Source: Odontesthes bonariensis (lineage: Eukaryota; Chordata; Actinopteri; Atheriniformes; Atherinopsidae). From it: DNA of 64,000 bases. Positions 11,305 to 23,650 of this stretch are shown one piece after another (the stretch's first letter is position 1; every line of letters begins with the position of its first letter). The stretch lies in the NCBI RefSeq assembly GCF_027942865.1, contig NC_134510.1, positions 22,561,209 to 22,625,208 on the forward strand, written 5' to 3'. The translations under genes and the position numbers were made by a program. The notes beneath the pieces were generated by a model. That model had not been told where the DNA came from, made no database searches, and saw nothing but the letters and a program-made list of their open reading frames with translations.

Positions 11305-14300
11305 ATGAACTGCTTCAGATGGAGGTTGAGGCGCACTGCTCCTGCACGTGGCGGCAGCAAGAATGAGCTGGTGCCTTCCAAGCCTCCAAGGATCAACGGA
11401 TGGTCGTGGCCCCCTCAAGCTCTCCAGGTGGTGGGGTGGCTCTTCTACACCTTCCTTGGCATAGCCAGCTTTGGCATCCATATCCCTCTCCTGCCTCAGC
11501 CATGGAACCATGTGGCCTATGCTGTATCCTTCACACACAGCAGAAAACTTGCTGTCAAAGTCACTGACTATCAAATGTGCTGCAGTGTTTTTTTTTTGTT
11601 TTTTTTTAAATCTAAATATGGAGCAAACATTAGTCTCTGCTATGGTTCTGTCTGATAGTGTTGGACAAGACAAGGATTTTGTTGTGTGGCCTGCTTGTAT
11701 AGGCTCCAGTCATACCAGACATGACTTTGTGTGCTTTATCTTGAGCTGGAACGGCATCATCAGTGGCCTTTTTGTTACACGTTGAATGCTTCTTGATGTT
11801 AACACACTAGTTCATTTTACCGAAGCTTCACTCAGCCATAAAACCCGTTGAAGTCCTCTGGCTTTATTTCTCACTCAAAGGATCCGCTTGTGTTGAAAAT
11901 CTGTGATTTCAGTTTCTTGACCTTGCGTGACTTAAACTTATCAAACACTGCAGTATGTTTTCATATTAATGCTCTTTTCCTTGACTGTCGTTGTGCACAG
12001 CTGACAGGCATATCGTTTATTGTACACTTTTTCACCCATATTGCTGCTGTGACTATAGATCCAGCAGATGCCAGTGTGAGGGCCAAAAAGAGCTATTCCA
12101 GTCCGATGCCTCTTTTTGACCGGACAAAGCAACCACATGTTATCCACGATTTACACTGTTATCTATGTGATGTCAAGGTGTATGTATCCCAAACAGTAGC
12201 CTCAAATGTTGTTTAACTTTTGATATTTTGAAAGTTTGATTGCTGCTAATGAATAAACAAAAATCTACACATGAATATGCCTGATAATAAGATTTTATCA
12301 CCAGTGCTTTCCGGCTTTCAATTATTGATTGACCAGCAAGAACCAATCGTGTTTTAGCAGGCTTTGCAAGCGTGCAGTGAAGAGGGCATCATAAAAGAAA
12401 TTAACTGGAGGCAAAATGCAGTGTCAACTTTTTGCCATTGACAATGATTTAGCTGTTATCAGCCATTTAACATGTATCTGTAGTCAAACAATGCAGACAC
12501 ACAAAACAGGAAGTCTCAGTCTGGTTGTCTGTTATCCAGGTATCCACGTATTTGTTTATCATACCGGAAGCCCTAAAACATTGGCTGTTGCCCCCAGACG
12601 TTAAATTGGCAAATGAGGGCCCAACGAATTCAGATTCAGTTGCAGCTAATCGGCTTGCTTTGGCCCTTCTTGTGCAAAGTTGCTGTTTTGGCAGACGTCT
12701 CATTCCTGTCCAGTGGGTTATCGCACAGATGGACAATGATGGTCTTTGCTTTGCTCTCGAGTTCAGAACTTGCAGTGTGTCCCACTTTGTGAAGCTTACA
12801 AAGTCTGTAGATCAGTGTAAGGACTTCTGTTGCCAGCTGCAGTCCAAGACCGTGGAACTAAAGAGTTTCAATACAGAGACGGACAGATACAAGGGTATCC
12901 TGCAGTTAAGGAAACACTAGAGGATGAGGATAACTAGTTAGTGGAAGCTGAACATTCAAGATACTCACTTATATTAATATATATATTAGACCTTATATCG
13001 AAATGTAATATTTGAATAATTAGAAAATAAGTTGCATAAAGTCTAATGATGTAACATCATTTTCTTGTAGCGGCCCCAATGTGAAACACTGTAGTGTTTG
13101 CAACAAGTGTGTGGAGAACTTTGATCACCATTGCAAATGGCTGAACACCTGTGTGGGTGGGAGAAACTACCGGTAAGATAACTTTTTCCGTGAACAAATG
13201 GTTTGTCTACTTGACTTGATGGCTGCTGTCCCAATGTAACATGGCATCAAAAAAATAAACATCAGGTTTTGTGTTACTTTCAGGTTCTTCTTTTTGGCGC
13301 TCGTCTCTGCTACCATAGGTGTTCTTTCGCTCAATGTTGTCATCTTGTACATATTTATTCAACATTACCTGGATCCACACAGCCTAAGAACTGCGCCACA
13401 GTTTGACGGTGAGTTACGCAGTCATGTAAAAAAAAAAAAAAAAAAACCTTCCTTCAATTCAAAAGCTTTACCTATCGTGACATAATTATTATTATTATTT
13501 TTTTTTACCAGGTCTTAGAAATACATTAATCCAGCCTCAGATTAAAAACAATACAAAGATGTTACAATGCAAATGCATTGTCGACTGAACAAAACCCACG
13601 TTAGAATATAGAAGCAGTGTGAGAAACAATGTATATTCTAAGTACCTACTTAGGAATTAAAAGGCTGAATAGCAGCCGGGTGCTGCTATTCAAATGTACT
13701 TGATTAACGAGTGTAATCTTCAGCAGGTGTGAGCACCTCAATAAAAGCAAATGGTTTGGCCTTTTGCTGGTCTGGAGCATTCAGGTGTGTGTTAACACAA
13801 TTGAAAGAAGGAAATACATCAGCAATGATAGTGCAGAAGCTCGTGTTGCTGCCCAGCCATCTGGGAAGGGTTATATGTGCATTTCCAAACAAATTTATTG
13901 TGTCCATCCTTCTGCAGTGAGAAAAATTATTTATTTACTTGATTATTTCAAGTGGTAAAACAATTAAGACAGCTTGTTAATCTTCCCAGGAGTGGACATC
14001 CAAGCATGTTAACCCCAAGGTCAGACTGTACAGACTACACAGGCCTCATTTATCATGTTAGGTGTTAAAGTTCTCAATAGTACAATTTGAAAAAAGACTG
14101 AACAAGTATGGCTTGTTTGGAAGGTGTACCGGGAGGATGTCCATGCCCTCTAAAAAAAAAAAAAAGAACATGGCAGCGCATTTTAAGTTTGTAAAGTTGC
14201 ATCTGAACAAACCACAAGTTTGTTGTGTGTACCAGTGTTAATTTGAAAGACCAAAGCTGAGATGTTTGGTCATGATACACAGCACCACGTTTAGTGAAAA

Positions 14301-15835
14301 CAAAACAGTATATCTGACACCTCATTACAACTTCCAAGCACCGTGGTGGAGGGCTGATTATTTGGCCTTGTTTTGCAGTCACAGGACCTGGACATCTTGT
14401 AGTCACTGAGTCCTTCATGAACTTCTCTGTAGACCAAAGTATTCTAGAGTCAAATGTGAGGCCATCTGTCCGACAAGCTGAATTTGAGAAATGCAACAGA
14501 ACAATGACCCCAAGTGCAAATTGACAAGAGTGGCTGAAAAAGAAAAGACCCAAGAGGTTGCAATGATTTAGTCAGAGCCCAGACCGCAACCTGATTGAAA
14601 TGCTGTGGTTATTAATGCAAAAAGAGGTTGATTCATGGTGTGTACTAAGTTTAAGTTTTACTGAATAAAAGGAAAGCTTTGATTTTGTTCTTCTTACTTT
14701 CATCATTCTAAGTTTTCTTTTTGTGTGCATTGTTCTTGTTTTGCTCTCTTTTTAAAGCTGCTCTGGGCAATACAACGTGGCTGATCTTTTTACCATTAGC
14801 TCCCATAAAGACAAGTTCAGCCGGTCTCCTTATATTGGCCTTCATCACGGTCATGCTGAGCACCATCTGCCTGCTGCTGCTCAGTCATCTGCTGGGCTTT
14901 CACCTTTACCTGCGTGAGTGACAATTTCATAGGATATTTTCCCCCTCCTTCAATTGTTAATCCTCACTGTTTCTTCTCATCATTGTTCTGCTTCTGCCTT
15001 TACAGTTTATAAAGGCACAAGCACATATGATTATGTAAAGAAAACGCGCCAAAAAGAAGCCAGAAATTGTGACATTGAAGCTGAAAATCCTCGTGATGCA
15101 AAAACCCAACGTGAGACTCCACAGGTGAGACCCACCTTCTGCCTCATACTGCCATTCATTTGTCGGGCCTTAATGTTTATGTTGGAAACTTTTTTTTTTT
15201 TCCCTTTAAAGAGGCAAGAAGGCTCAATTGATTGTGAGCCAGCATTATCACAGAGTTCAAGGTAATAGTTCTTACCTCTTTTTTTTATAGAATTATTAAA
15301 GCTTATTTTTGTAAAGAAATACACATAACGCCACTTTGGTTTTCCTGCAGTTCCTGCGAAATTGACAACAAAGTCCCATTCGCCTTCCGACTTTCGGAGT
15401 CCATATGTTCAGAGGTAACCGCGTCTGCTCATATCTGTCTTTCCAAAAAAAAAAAGAATTACATGAATCAGTTGTGTGATTATTGTATTAAGGATCTGTT
15501 TTTTTTGGTTTAGCTGGAGAACTTTAAGAAATCAGAAGAAAAGGACAATAGTTTCCATTACGGCACAAAAAATCCCACCGAAAGTGAAACGAGTAAGTAC
15601 CTGACTTTTGAGTCAACCACAAATGTGGTGAGTATTAGCAAAGAACATTAGTCGAAGTATTTTGTAAGAAAAACTTACGTCTTTTTGTGCTCTCTTTCTG
15701 AAAGGGGGAATGTCCCTGAGTGTCTTTAAAAGCTGTAAGCCTGAGGATGAGGGACCTCATAGTGCAAGTGTGAAGTCCGTTCCTGAGGCGCAAGACCCTC
15801 TGGGCAGCTCAGTTATGGCTCCAGACAATACTTGA
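11305..15835 (+). CDS. zdhhc11: DHHC palmitoyltransferase ZDHHC11 (10 coding exons, 407 aa)
   Basis: This is a membrane S-acyltransferase that would transfer palmitate to protein cysteines. Exons: 11305-11523, 12001-12179, 13071-13172, 13284-13408, 14758-14913, 15006-15124, 15212-15261, 15351-15414, 15514-15592, 15705-15835, total 1224 nt in one frame. Residues 26-36 ([11 protein letters not shown]) and the first hydrophobic segment match the ZDHHC11 N-terminus. [15 protein letters not shown] and [13 protein letters not shown] follow. The cysteine-rich zinc-binding domain contains KHCSVCNKC and the catalytic DHHC at residues 151-154 (FDHHCKW). Two further membrane spans are encoded by exons 4 and 5. 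The tail is polar and poorly conserved, as in the human protein (412 aa). It lies between brd9 and tppp as in human 5p15.33. The second exon donor was set after 12179 (GTATGT) because this keeps the zinc-domain frame. Confidence 0.92.
13660..14712 (+). mobile_element. Decayed Tc1-like transposon in zdhhc11 intron 4
   Basis: The sequence follows a widespread fish Tc1-like element from its 5' part (TGCTGGTCTGGAGCATTCAG at about 13768) through the helix-turn-helix region (CATCTGGGAAGGGTTATA at 13858) to the DDE region. There, words such as GTGGTGGAGGGCTGATTATT (14343) and GTATTCTAGAGTCAAATG (14439) are recognisable. The reading frame is broken by many changes. The element fills most of the 1349-bp intron (13409-14757) in the same direction as zdhhc11. 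Confidence 0.8.
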
Positions 15836-16739
15836 CTGTAATCGATGTCTGAAAAGTGGTGGATCAGGATATGCTGCTCACAGGAACATCTTACAGTCCT
15901 GGTCAGAGTTACTGGCATGCCTGAACTCAAATTAGCCTCAGAAATGAATGCAAATAGCTCCGTTTTGTATAATTATAGTAGAGTACTTTTATAAAATCTC
16001 AAGACAATTAAACACCATGTTTTTTGTGCACATTCATATTTAGTTGAAAAAAACCTTTGCAACAATGGCAGCCTTGAACTGTTTCTTGTAGCTGTCTCGA
16101 ATCTCCCTGTATCTGTCTGTCGTTTCAGCCTCTCAACTGCTGCAGATTATAGCCCTCAAAGGTTTATGAATGGGATTTATGTGACACCTCAGCACTAGAA
16201 CATTCTATCTTTTCCTTTTTTGGGTCTTTTGTTGTGATAGTGGATTTGTGTTTTGCTTGTTGTGCTGCTGAAAGACCACCAATAACCCAGTTATCTGATA
16301 ATACGGACACTTTAAGCTTTAGAATAGCTCAGTTATCTCTGGATTTCATCATTCCTTTTAAACATTTGTTCATTCCAGTTCCAAAGGCAGCAAACTCAGC
16401 TGTCCTTTGTTCATAAAACATTGCTAAAATCACCACTCCTGATTGCTCTGAACTTTACAATCTTTTCTACCACCATGTTCTTAAAGTGTCAGCATAACTA
16501 TGAAACTTCGCTATAACATTACAAAACGGTTTGAAAGACTTTTGACAGTTTCCAGACAGCCTTAAGAATTATAGTTTTCTCTAATTTGGATTCACTTGAA
16601 GGGTGTCAATTATTGTGAGTTTGTGAATAGATGTTATCTCTGTATGTACTACATTAAAGTGTGTTTTAATATCTTTGGACATTCAAAAACAATATTTAGA
16701 TTATACAAAAACATCAATCTACATTTATTTCTGACAATA
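15836..16739 (+). other. Downstream/3' UTR region of zdhhc11
   Basis: This follows the zdhhc11 stop codon. An ATTAAA at 16653-16658 is a candidate polyadenylation signal; no AATAAA was seen earlier. There is no coding evidence. Confidence 0.35.
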
Positions 16740-16939
16740 TTAGAAGTTCTAAACTTCTAATTCAGGGATGCTATTAATTCTGCCCGGCACTATATGAAGA
16801 CATGATTCATGAAAATGGAACACCATCATTTCCATATGGACAGAGGACGTCTTGGACCTGATGCCGGTTTGACACATCATCAAACTACAGTATAGACTGT
16901 ATATACAAGACTTTTTTTTTTCTTTCTTTTTTTTTAAGC

Positions 16940-17243
16940 CAAAGAGCATTTTGTATGTCGATAGAACACCTTTGGGATGAATTAGAGCGGAGACTGCGAG
17001 CCAGGGCTTCTCGTCCAACATCAGTGTCTGACCTCACAATCACGCTTCAGGAAGAATGGTCAAATATTCCCATAAACACACTCCTAAACCTTGTGGAAAG
17101 CTTGCCCAGAAGAGTTGAAGCTGTTATGACTGCAAAGGGTGAGCAGACATTTATATTAAACCCTTTGGATTAAGAATGGGATGTCACTTAAATTCATATG
17201 CGTGTAAAGGCAGATGAGCGAACACTTTTGGCGATATAGTGTA
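16940..17243 (+). mobile_element. 3' end of a Tc1/mariner transposon
   Basis: A 5'-truncated Tc1-like copy. The frame 16955-17173 encodes the transposase C-terminus (SIEHLWDELERRLRA, then NIPINTLLNLVESLPRR). It ends in a terminal repeat (GAGCGAACACTTTTGGCGATATAGTGTA), typical of a fish Tc1 family inserted at TA. A T-rich tract at 16911-16935 marks the truncated side. The catalytic region is absent. Confidence 0.85.
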
Positions 17244-17426
17244 TTTTAATTACATTTTTTTTCCTCTTCTTTTTTCTTTAGCAAGAACCCAATGAGGAGA
17301 AATACTTTGTTTTATTAAAAGCAATGGAGCTGACACTGGATTTGATAAAGTTTGTGAAATTAAGCTAACATATTTACTGAATTTGATAGTAAAGAATATA
17401 AATATGTCATGGTTGCTTTATTTGTA

Positions 17427-17429
<3 letters not shown>

Positions 17430-17473
<44 letters not shown>

Positions 17474-17476
17474 TAT
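17430..17476. repeat. (ATT)n microsatellite
   Basis: About 14 uninterrupted TTA/ATT units between zdhhc11 and tppp. Confidence 0.95.
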
Positions 17477-20039
17477 TTTGTCTACTTGATGACAGGGTCA
17501 CACACTTGACATTTTAAATCATACCACCTCCAGCCTCTACATGTGCCGAGAGTTTTTGTAGACTGTGATCTACTTCGCTTCTCTACGCCTTTCTCAGTGC
17601 TGTCACGGAAAAAAAGCAAAAATGAACTCTGCTATTTTAAACTCTCACAGTACGTGGCCACTGATGAGTGGAAGGTCAGCAGTGAAAGGAAACAGACTAA
17701 TAAAAAATTGGTAAAATAGGGATTTGTGCATGTTTCAGCTTGCAGGAATTATGAAGGAATTGATGCCATTTTAAACAGTCCAGCTCATTCTTCATTGCGC
17801 AATCAATTCAGATGTTCGAGTGGAACTACACGCACTGCACGACATTTCTTATCGCAAATGAGATCAGTTTGTGGTTACATGATTCCATAAGTGGTGCTTG
17901 CTGCTGAGCCAAATCTCATGAGGAAGACCTACAAAGCAAGAGGGGAAATTCCTCTCTGTTGGCTGGTCTCAGTCCATAATAAATCAACAGTAAGCTCTGC
18001 AATACTTTCATGCTTAAGATCACCAATGTGTTTTCTGGTGGTCCTGGATAGTGACCCTGTTAAAGGTTTTCATAATTAAGTGAGACGACAGGATACACAC
18101 TGAATTGTTACTGCTAGTTTTCTGTGATGTGCCACTCGCTGTCTTCAGTGATATTTTTTTTGTTACTCATTTTACAGACTGCTGAGATGTTTGCCACCTC
18201 TTATATTTGTATGATACAAACCAACTCTCTGTTGAATGTGTTCTGTTCCCCACAGAGGACAACTTTTCTTTTTCTTTTCAAAGCTTAATGTACATTTTAT
18301 TCAAGGCTCTGGGGATGGTCGAATCAAATATATTGTTTACCACTAGAGGGCTGTAGATGCTTAGTGATTTGTGTTTTTAAGTTACTATAGTGAACTGTAT
18401 GTTGCAGTTGATTTATATAAAATACTCTTAACAGTCGATCCAATTTTTGTCTTGTTTTCACAGTCACTTCCATCAGTTTAAGACAGAACAGACTGTAATG
18501 TGACCTACACTGTTACTACTGTTCATCTGCTCCTTCTTCAACTAAGATATTGTTGGCATAAATGCTGATCTTGTTTAGTCACATCATGCCATACATCACA
18601 TGTTGTACAAAAGGGGATATTAACTTTTAAACGAGTAAAGGATTCTTCACCTCTGACATTCTGACTTAACTCAGTATGAAACACGTACAGGTGTTGCTTA
18701 CGATTACATCTTTGTGTGGTAACAAAGACTAAAATGAAAGATGCAATACAGTATTCCTGCAGACATTTCTATCATTTGGTAGTGATAATTTGTTTGATGC
18801 ATTAATGCATTATATTTATATTGAAAATACATAGAGAGAGACAAGAAAAAAAGTATCCTTATTTTAAATATATACTATATATACTATGGTTAAATGGATT
18901 TAGTAACTAAAAGCCATATCGTTTTTATTTAGTACCTTTACTGAAAAGAAATCTAATATAATTCTTTTTACTGAGACTCTGAAACTGAAAAGAACCCACA
19001 TTTATTTTTCATATTATGATTTGTAATTTATTTTCTTACATACATCACAGCTCGCATGTGGTGTACTTCACTGAGAGATGACATATATGTTAGAAAGATA
19101 CAACTAAAGTTGAAAGTTAATTTTAAAAAAATCCTTCAGTTTTATAATAACTTTACATGAAAGAAGAAATATCAAATACTGCAGGCTTGAGTCTGATGAC
19201 AAAAGATAGAGAAAATGCAGCTCACCATGACTATGCATTTGTGTATCTGTGTTAATCTGAACCTCAGGATTTTACACCTACAGGACTCTTCCTCCTGTCT
19301 AATTAAAGTTGACTTGGACAAAATGTTACAGTTTAATAGCCATTAAACTGTAGATGTAGACATAGTTCCTAATAAGGTATTTGCGTCCTCTTTTTCAAAA
19401 AGTATGTGGTTTACGATCATTTCAGATATGCTGCCGAGCACCTGTTACAGCTCAATTTGACTGTAAGGTGCTGAAAAAGACTGTTTGATCAGTGTGTATG
19501 CTCCCTGTAGTCTACAATCAGCCACACAGTGGTGCAATGGAAGCAGTTTGAGCTAAACTATTTTGTCATCCAGTGATTACACTCTGTTCAGGCTGCTTTC
19601 ATCATGATCCCTATTTTGAATGAATGTTCGCCTATTGGAGTTGCACATCCAAGAGACTGCTGACACTTGGTCTGTTGAGCCATCAGCAAGACACCAGAGA
19701 TTACAGAATGTCCATCCATGTCCATCTATTGCTCTGATTGTGTAACACCATAATGCATGTGGTCTGAGAAAGAGGGAAATAATTGTACTGATTTAATTCA
19801 ACTCCTGGAAAAATTATTGAGGGTTAAATTGTAGTCCCTGAGGACGGTTCCTTGCGGCCACCCACAGTCCACCCCACCATCAGGACCTCAGGAAATCCTG
19901 AACCTGGACAAGAGGCCGACATCCGTTTGGACTTTTATAATTGCTTCTGTATGTGGCCAGTGCCCTATATCACGCATTTCCTTCCTCTAAGCCTCTTGAG
20001 GTTGTTAATTAATAAAGCTGTAAATTTCTCTCGGACAAA

Positions 20040-20359
20040 ACCATCCACGTCTTTTACATCCTCCATCTCCGCCTCCAGCACACAAACTGCCTGCTTGTCA
20101 GCGCTCCGCTCACCATTGTGGCACCATCACAGATTACAACAACAACAACCACACAAGAAGAAAACAGTGCGTCGTGCAGGGCACCAGCCAATCAGCATTC
20201 TGGTTTCTCTTCAGCATCTCTTAGGGATTGAGCCGTCGGGAAGCTACTTGAGCGCAGGCAGCGGGGAGGAAAGACACCTAAAAGCCCCTCACCGTGCAAT
20301 TAGGATTTTTGTCAAATCCACAAGGAGCCGAAGGATTACGTCACCAGGCGATTAAAACG
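20040..20359 (+). promoter_or_regulatory. tppp: Candidate tppp promoter / untranslated first exon
   Basis: The first tppp coding exon is preceded by an acceptor (TTTTCCACAG, exon from 25598), so an upstream untranslated exon must exist. This stretch is the most CpG-rich between the two genes (GCGTCGTGCAGGGC, GAGCCGTCGGG, GAGCCGAAGGATTACGTCACC). It ends at a possible donor GTACTG at 20360. The link is inferred only. Confidence 0.3.
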
Positions 20360-23300
20360 GTACTGGGCCTTATTATTTTACGAGAAGAATCGAAATGTTG
20401 CTTGTTTTGGCATGTGTCAGATCTGCATGGAAAATTCAGCTGATTCCCGGAGGTGCTGTTTGCATGGTTGTGCATGGCTGTTTTTGAACTGACTTTGCAA
20501 CATAGGGCGCCTTTTAAGCCGCGAGGACGTGCACGATTCTCTCACACCTGTGTTTTACACTGTGTTCTCCATTGGCATACATGCATTAAGGGCTGACAAT
20601 GACAGCCGTCTCACGTGGGCTCTGTGTGCATCTGGCATTTGCAAGTTTATGTAACACGTTTCGCTCAAGAAACGCGCTCAGGCACTCCGCATTCACTAGC
20701 AGCTGCAGCCATATTCAGTCATATAAACATGAGCTTTTTGTCCACTGTTTATCATTCTAATGCGAGTTCGGTGAATGTCAAAGAGTCCTCCTATAAACAT
20801 CTTTCACGTTAAAGAGGCTATTTTGTGAACAGTAGCCTTTAAAGACACATGTCTGTCTCATAAAAGGTAATGTGTTTTGTTTTTCTCTGAGTGGCTCTGC
20901 TGCCCTGTATTCCTGAGAAAAAGACACAGTCACTGAGTTTTTCCCAGATTTCACCATTCAAGGTTTCATTGCACCAGTCCAAGAGCCTGTGGGCTCTGTC
21001 ATTAACAATCAACCTGAGAGTGTAAATTATTCTATTTTGTTTGCCAATGCTCAAATTCCAGTCAGTTTAGCAGAACAAAAGGAATGCTCTTGGGGTAAAC
21101 TACCTGTTGTTGACCCATACTTTTTTGGAATACATATTCCAAAGGGAGGATATTACTTTCACGTCCTTGTAACGTACTGGAGTAGCTTCCATTATGTATT
21201 TCATTTCTCTGCTTATTCAGCTGAGACATTAGGTCGTATTTCCATGTCGACTCATTCCATTAAATGAGTTGTCTTGATTATTCAACACAAAACACTTAAA
21301 CTCTACTGTATTCAGAACTTATCTGCCACTGGTCCAACAGGCTTTTTGCATTTGTGTCATGTCAGAGGGACTTCTGCTGTCCCTGGCATCATGTAGTCCT
21401 CCCAAATGTGAGGTTGATAAGAATCCGTAGGATTTCTTATAGCCTACCTCTATTTGTCGGCATGCTGCTGCCAACAATAACTTCTGCAGCTTGTTTAAAA
21501 CATCTCTACAGCACTCTGCCTGCCAAGATGTTTGAGTCACAGAGCAGTTTGAATGGCTAAGTGGACAAGGACCGACAGAGGCGGCGTGGTGCTGACCTCA
21601 GAGCTGGGGCTCAACATACTGATGTCATGCTGTCTTGTGCTGTGTGGAAAATGAAGTCGGGGGACTGGGATCAAACCGGGAACTGGTCATGAGGTTGAAT
21701 AGATAGACCATGTATAATGATGAGACAGGTGTCATTGGGCGTTTTGTTGGAGGCCATAAATTAAGAACTTGTTGATGACTATTGTCAGCTGTAAAGGGAA
21801 CTGTGAAGTAGTTTCTCGTTATATAACCTCTATTTAATCGTTTTACTCTTGAGATGATGACAAGACAAAACACAGACAAGGTGTAAACTACGAAAAGCAC
21901 TGAGTTACTGGATTTAAACTGGGGACTCTGAGGCTAGTTAGTATGTAACGGGCCATGAAAGTGATGAGAATTTTGATTACAAGCTGCTTATTTGGCTGAT
22001 GCTGTTCAAAGGTATATGAACCATTCACTAGTAAGGAAAAGCTGGCAGACATTTACGGGACCAGTAAAAAGAGTGGACACACCTGACTGCTACTGTATAC
22101 CAGACAAGGATGAGTTTTGAGAAGATCGTGGGGGTCTCACTGACGTGTTGATGATGGTCTCAGTTTTTTAGATTTACGATTGACTGACATTCAGTCACAT
22201 TCCAGAGCAGCTGCCTGGAGAGGATCTCAGTTGATAGAAAGCAGATGGGATCTCCGCATGCCCACTAACCGTGATGGCATTATGGAGGAGTAGACTGTCC
22301 TCTCACTCAAACTCTCACACATCACACAGACGACAGATGACATCATTTCATGAGATAAACACCATCTGCCAAACTAACAATTAAACAGCAATTTCTTTTC
22401 CCGTTGCTATGCATTTCAGCTTGCCCGTTCTCTCCACCCCTTCAGAATGAGTAGGACGAGGCAGTCATGGCAGTCCACTGCCGCTATGAATAGATGCAGT
22501 TTAAAATGGGTCAATTTATGGTAAAGCACTCACGTGTGCATTGCATCGCTAGAAGGCAAGCGTATGTAAGCGTGCTGTCATCCAGTCATAGATTTGTCTC
22601 TGGGGATCTGCTCTTAACCAAATAGCTTCTCATTTGTATGTGGCAAAGTGGAGCAGAAAAAAAGCAGCGCGAGGCAAAACAATTCTGAAACGAGGGTTAT
22701 GTTGGTCTAATTTCCTTGTGTATCAGAGTAAAAATTGGGCCAAATGAAAGAGTATTGTCAGACGGCCACATTCACTTTAATCCCATCCCGAGTTCATACC
22801 ATGAGTACAGTACAAATGACCTCTCTTTTATGCGTTGATCATGATGTGGCTGGAGGAGGCTTGTTGTACTGAGGACTCAGGCACTTGAATCTACTGGCAA
22901 TGAATTGTAGGAGGAGGGAATGAAAAGATTCCTTTGTTTTTCATAGATTTAGCCGTTGTCAATGAAGCACAAAGGAAAACGCACAGCGAGGAGCTACTCT
23001 ATTGAAAGGACATGGATCCCCACTGAAAGTAAAGTCAGCAATGATGAAACCTCAGTAAATCTGCAACTTGAACTTGAAATTGTAGTCAAACTGCTTGATT
23101 GAACATGATGATTCAGAGGGAGCGTAAAATGGTTATACTTGTTTTAGTCCCACAACAGAACATTTGAAAGAGGATTCAACATATTAACACATTCTGCTCT
23201 TGGTGTCAGTATTTAAAATAATAACAGGTGGAAGGCCCTAGATGTGATTGAAGGGAACACAGAACGTATTTCCTCTGTTCTCCACCACAGTCACTGCCTC

Positions 23301-23579
23301 CCACTGATCTCAGGATTCTGAGTCACACATTTACTGCCCTCCATTATCTCGCTACCTTCGTGTCGACACACTCACCTGTATCCTACTTTTCCTTTCTCTT
23401 CACCACACGCCCTGCCTGCCGGATCGCCTTCAGTAGTGTTAAACATTACCTTTGCAACTTTGTTCCTATGTCTTCTAAACATATCTTGTCAAACTGGCTT
23501 ATTCTGTCTGATCCGGACTTTTAAGTAAAGAGCATTTTATCTTTATTGAATATTATAAGCCTGTCTGTTATAAGGGACA

Positions 23580-23650
23580 CAGACAGGAAATGAGTGGGGG
23601 ACAGAGAGAGAGGCATGATGTGCAACAAGAGTCTGGATGGCAGAGTCAAA
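23580..23650 (-). repeat. SINE tail fragment
   Basis: GACAGGAAATGAGTGGGGGA followed by CAGAGAGAGAGGCATGATG is the same tail seen in the fuller tRNA-derived SINE at 40180-40355, in the same orientation. Only the tail is recognisable here. Confidence 0.55.

Noticed and set aside
19852-20355. 167-codon plus-strand frame
   Set aside because: Composition is not protein-like, and it lies in a CpG-rich stretch better explained as an untranslated exon or promoter.
21650-21720. SINE-like words (GGGATCAAACCGGGAACTGG, TCATGAGG)
   Set aside because: They resemble a minus-strand B-box region, but no A box, tail or ends could be recognised.
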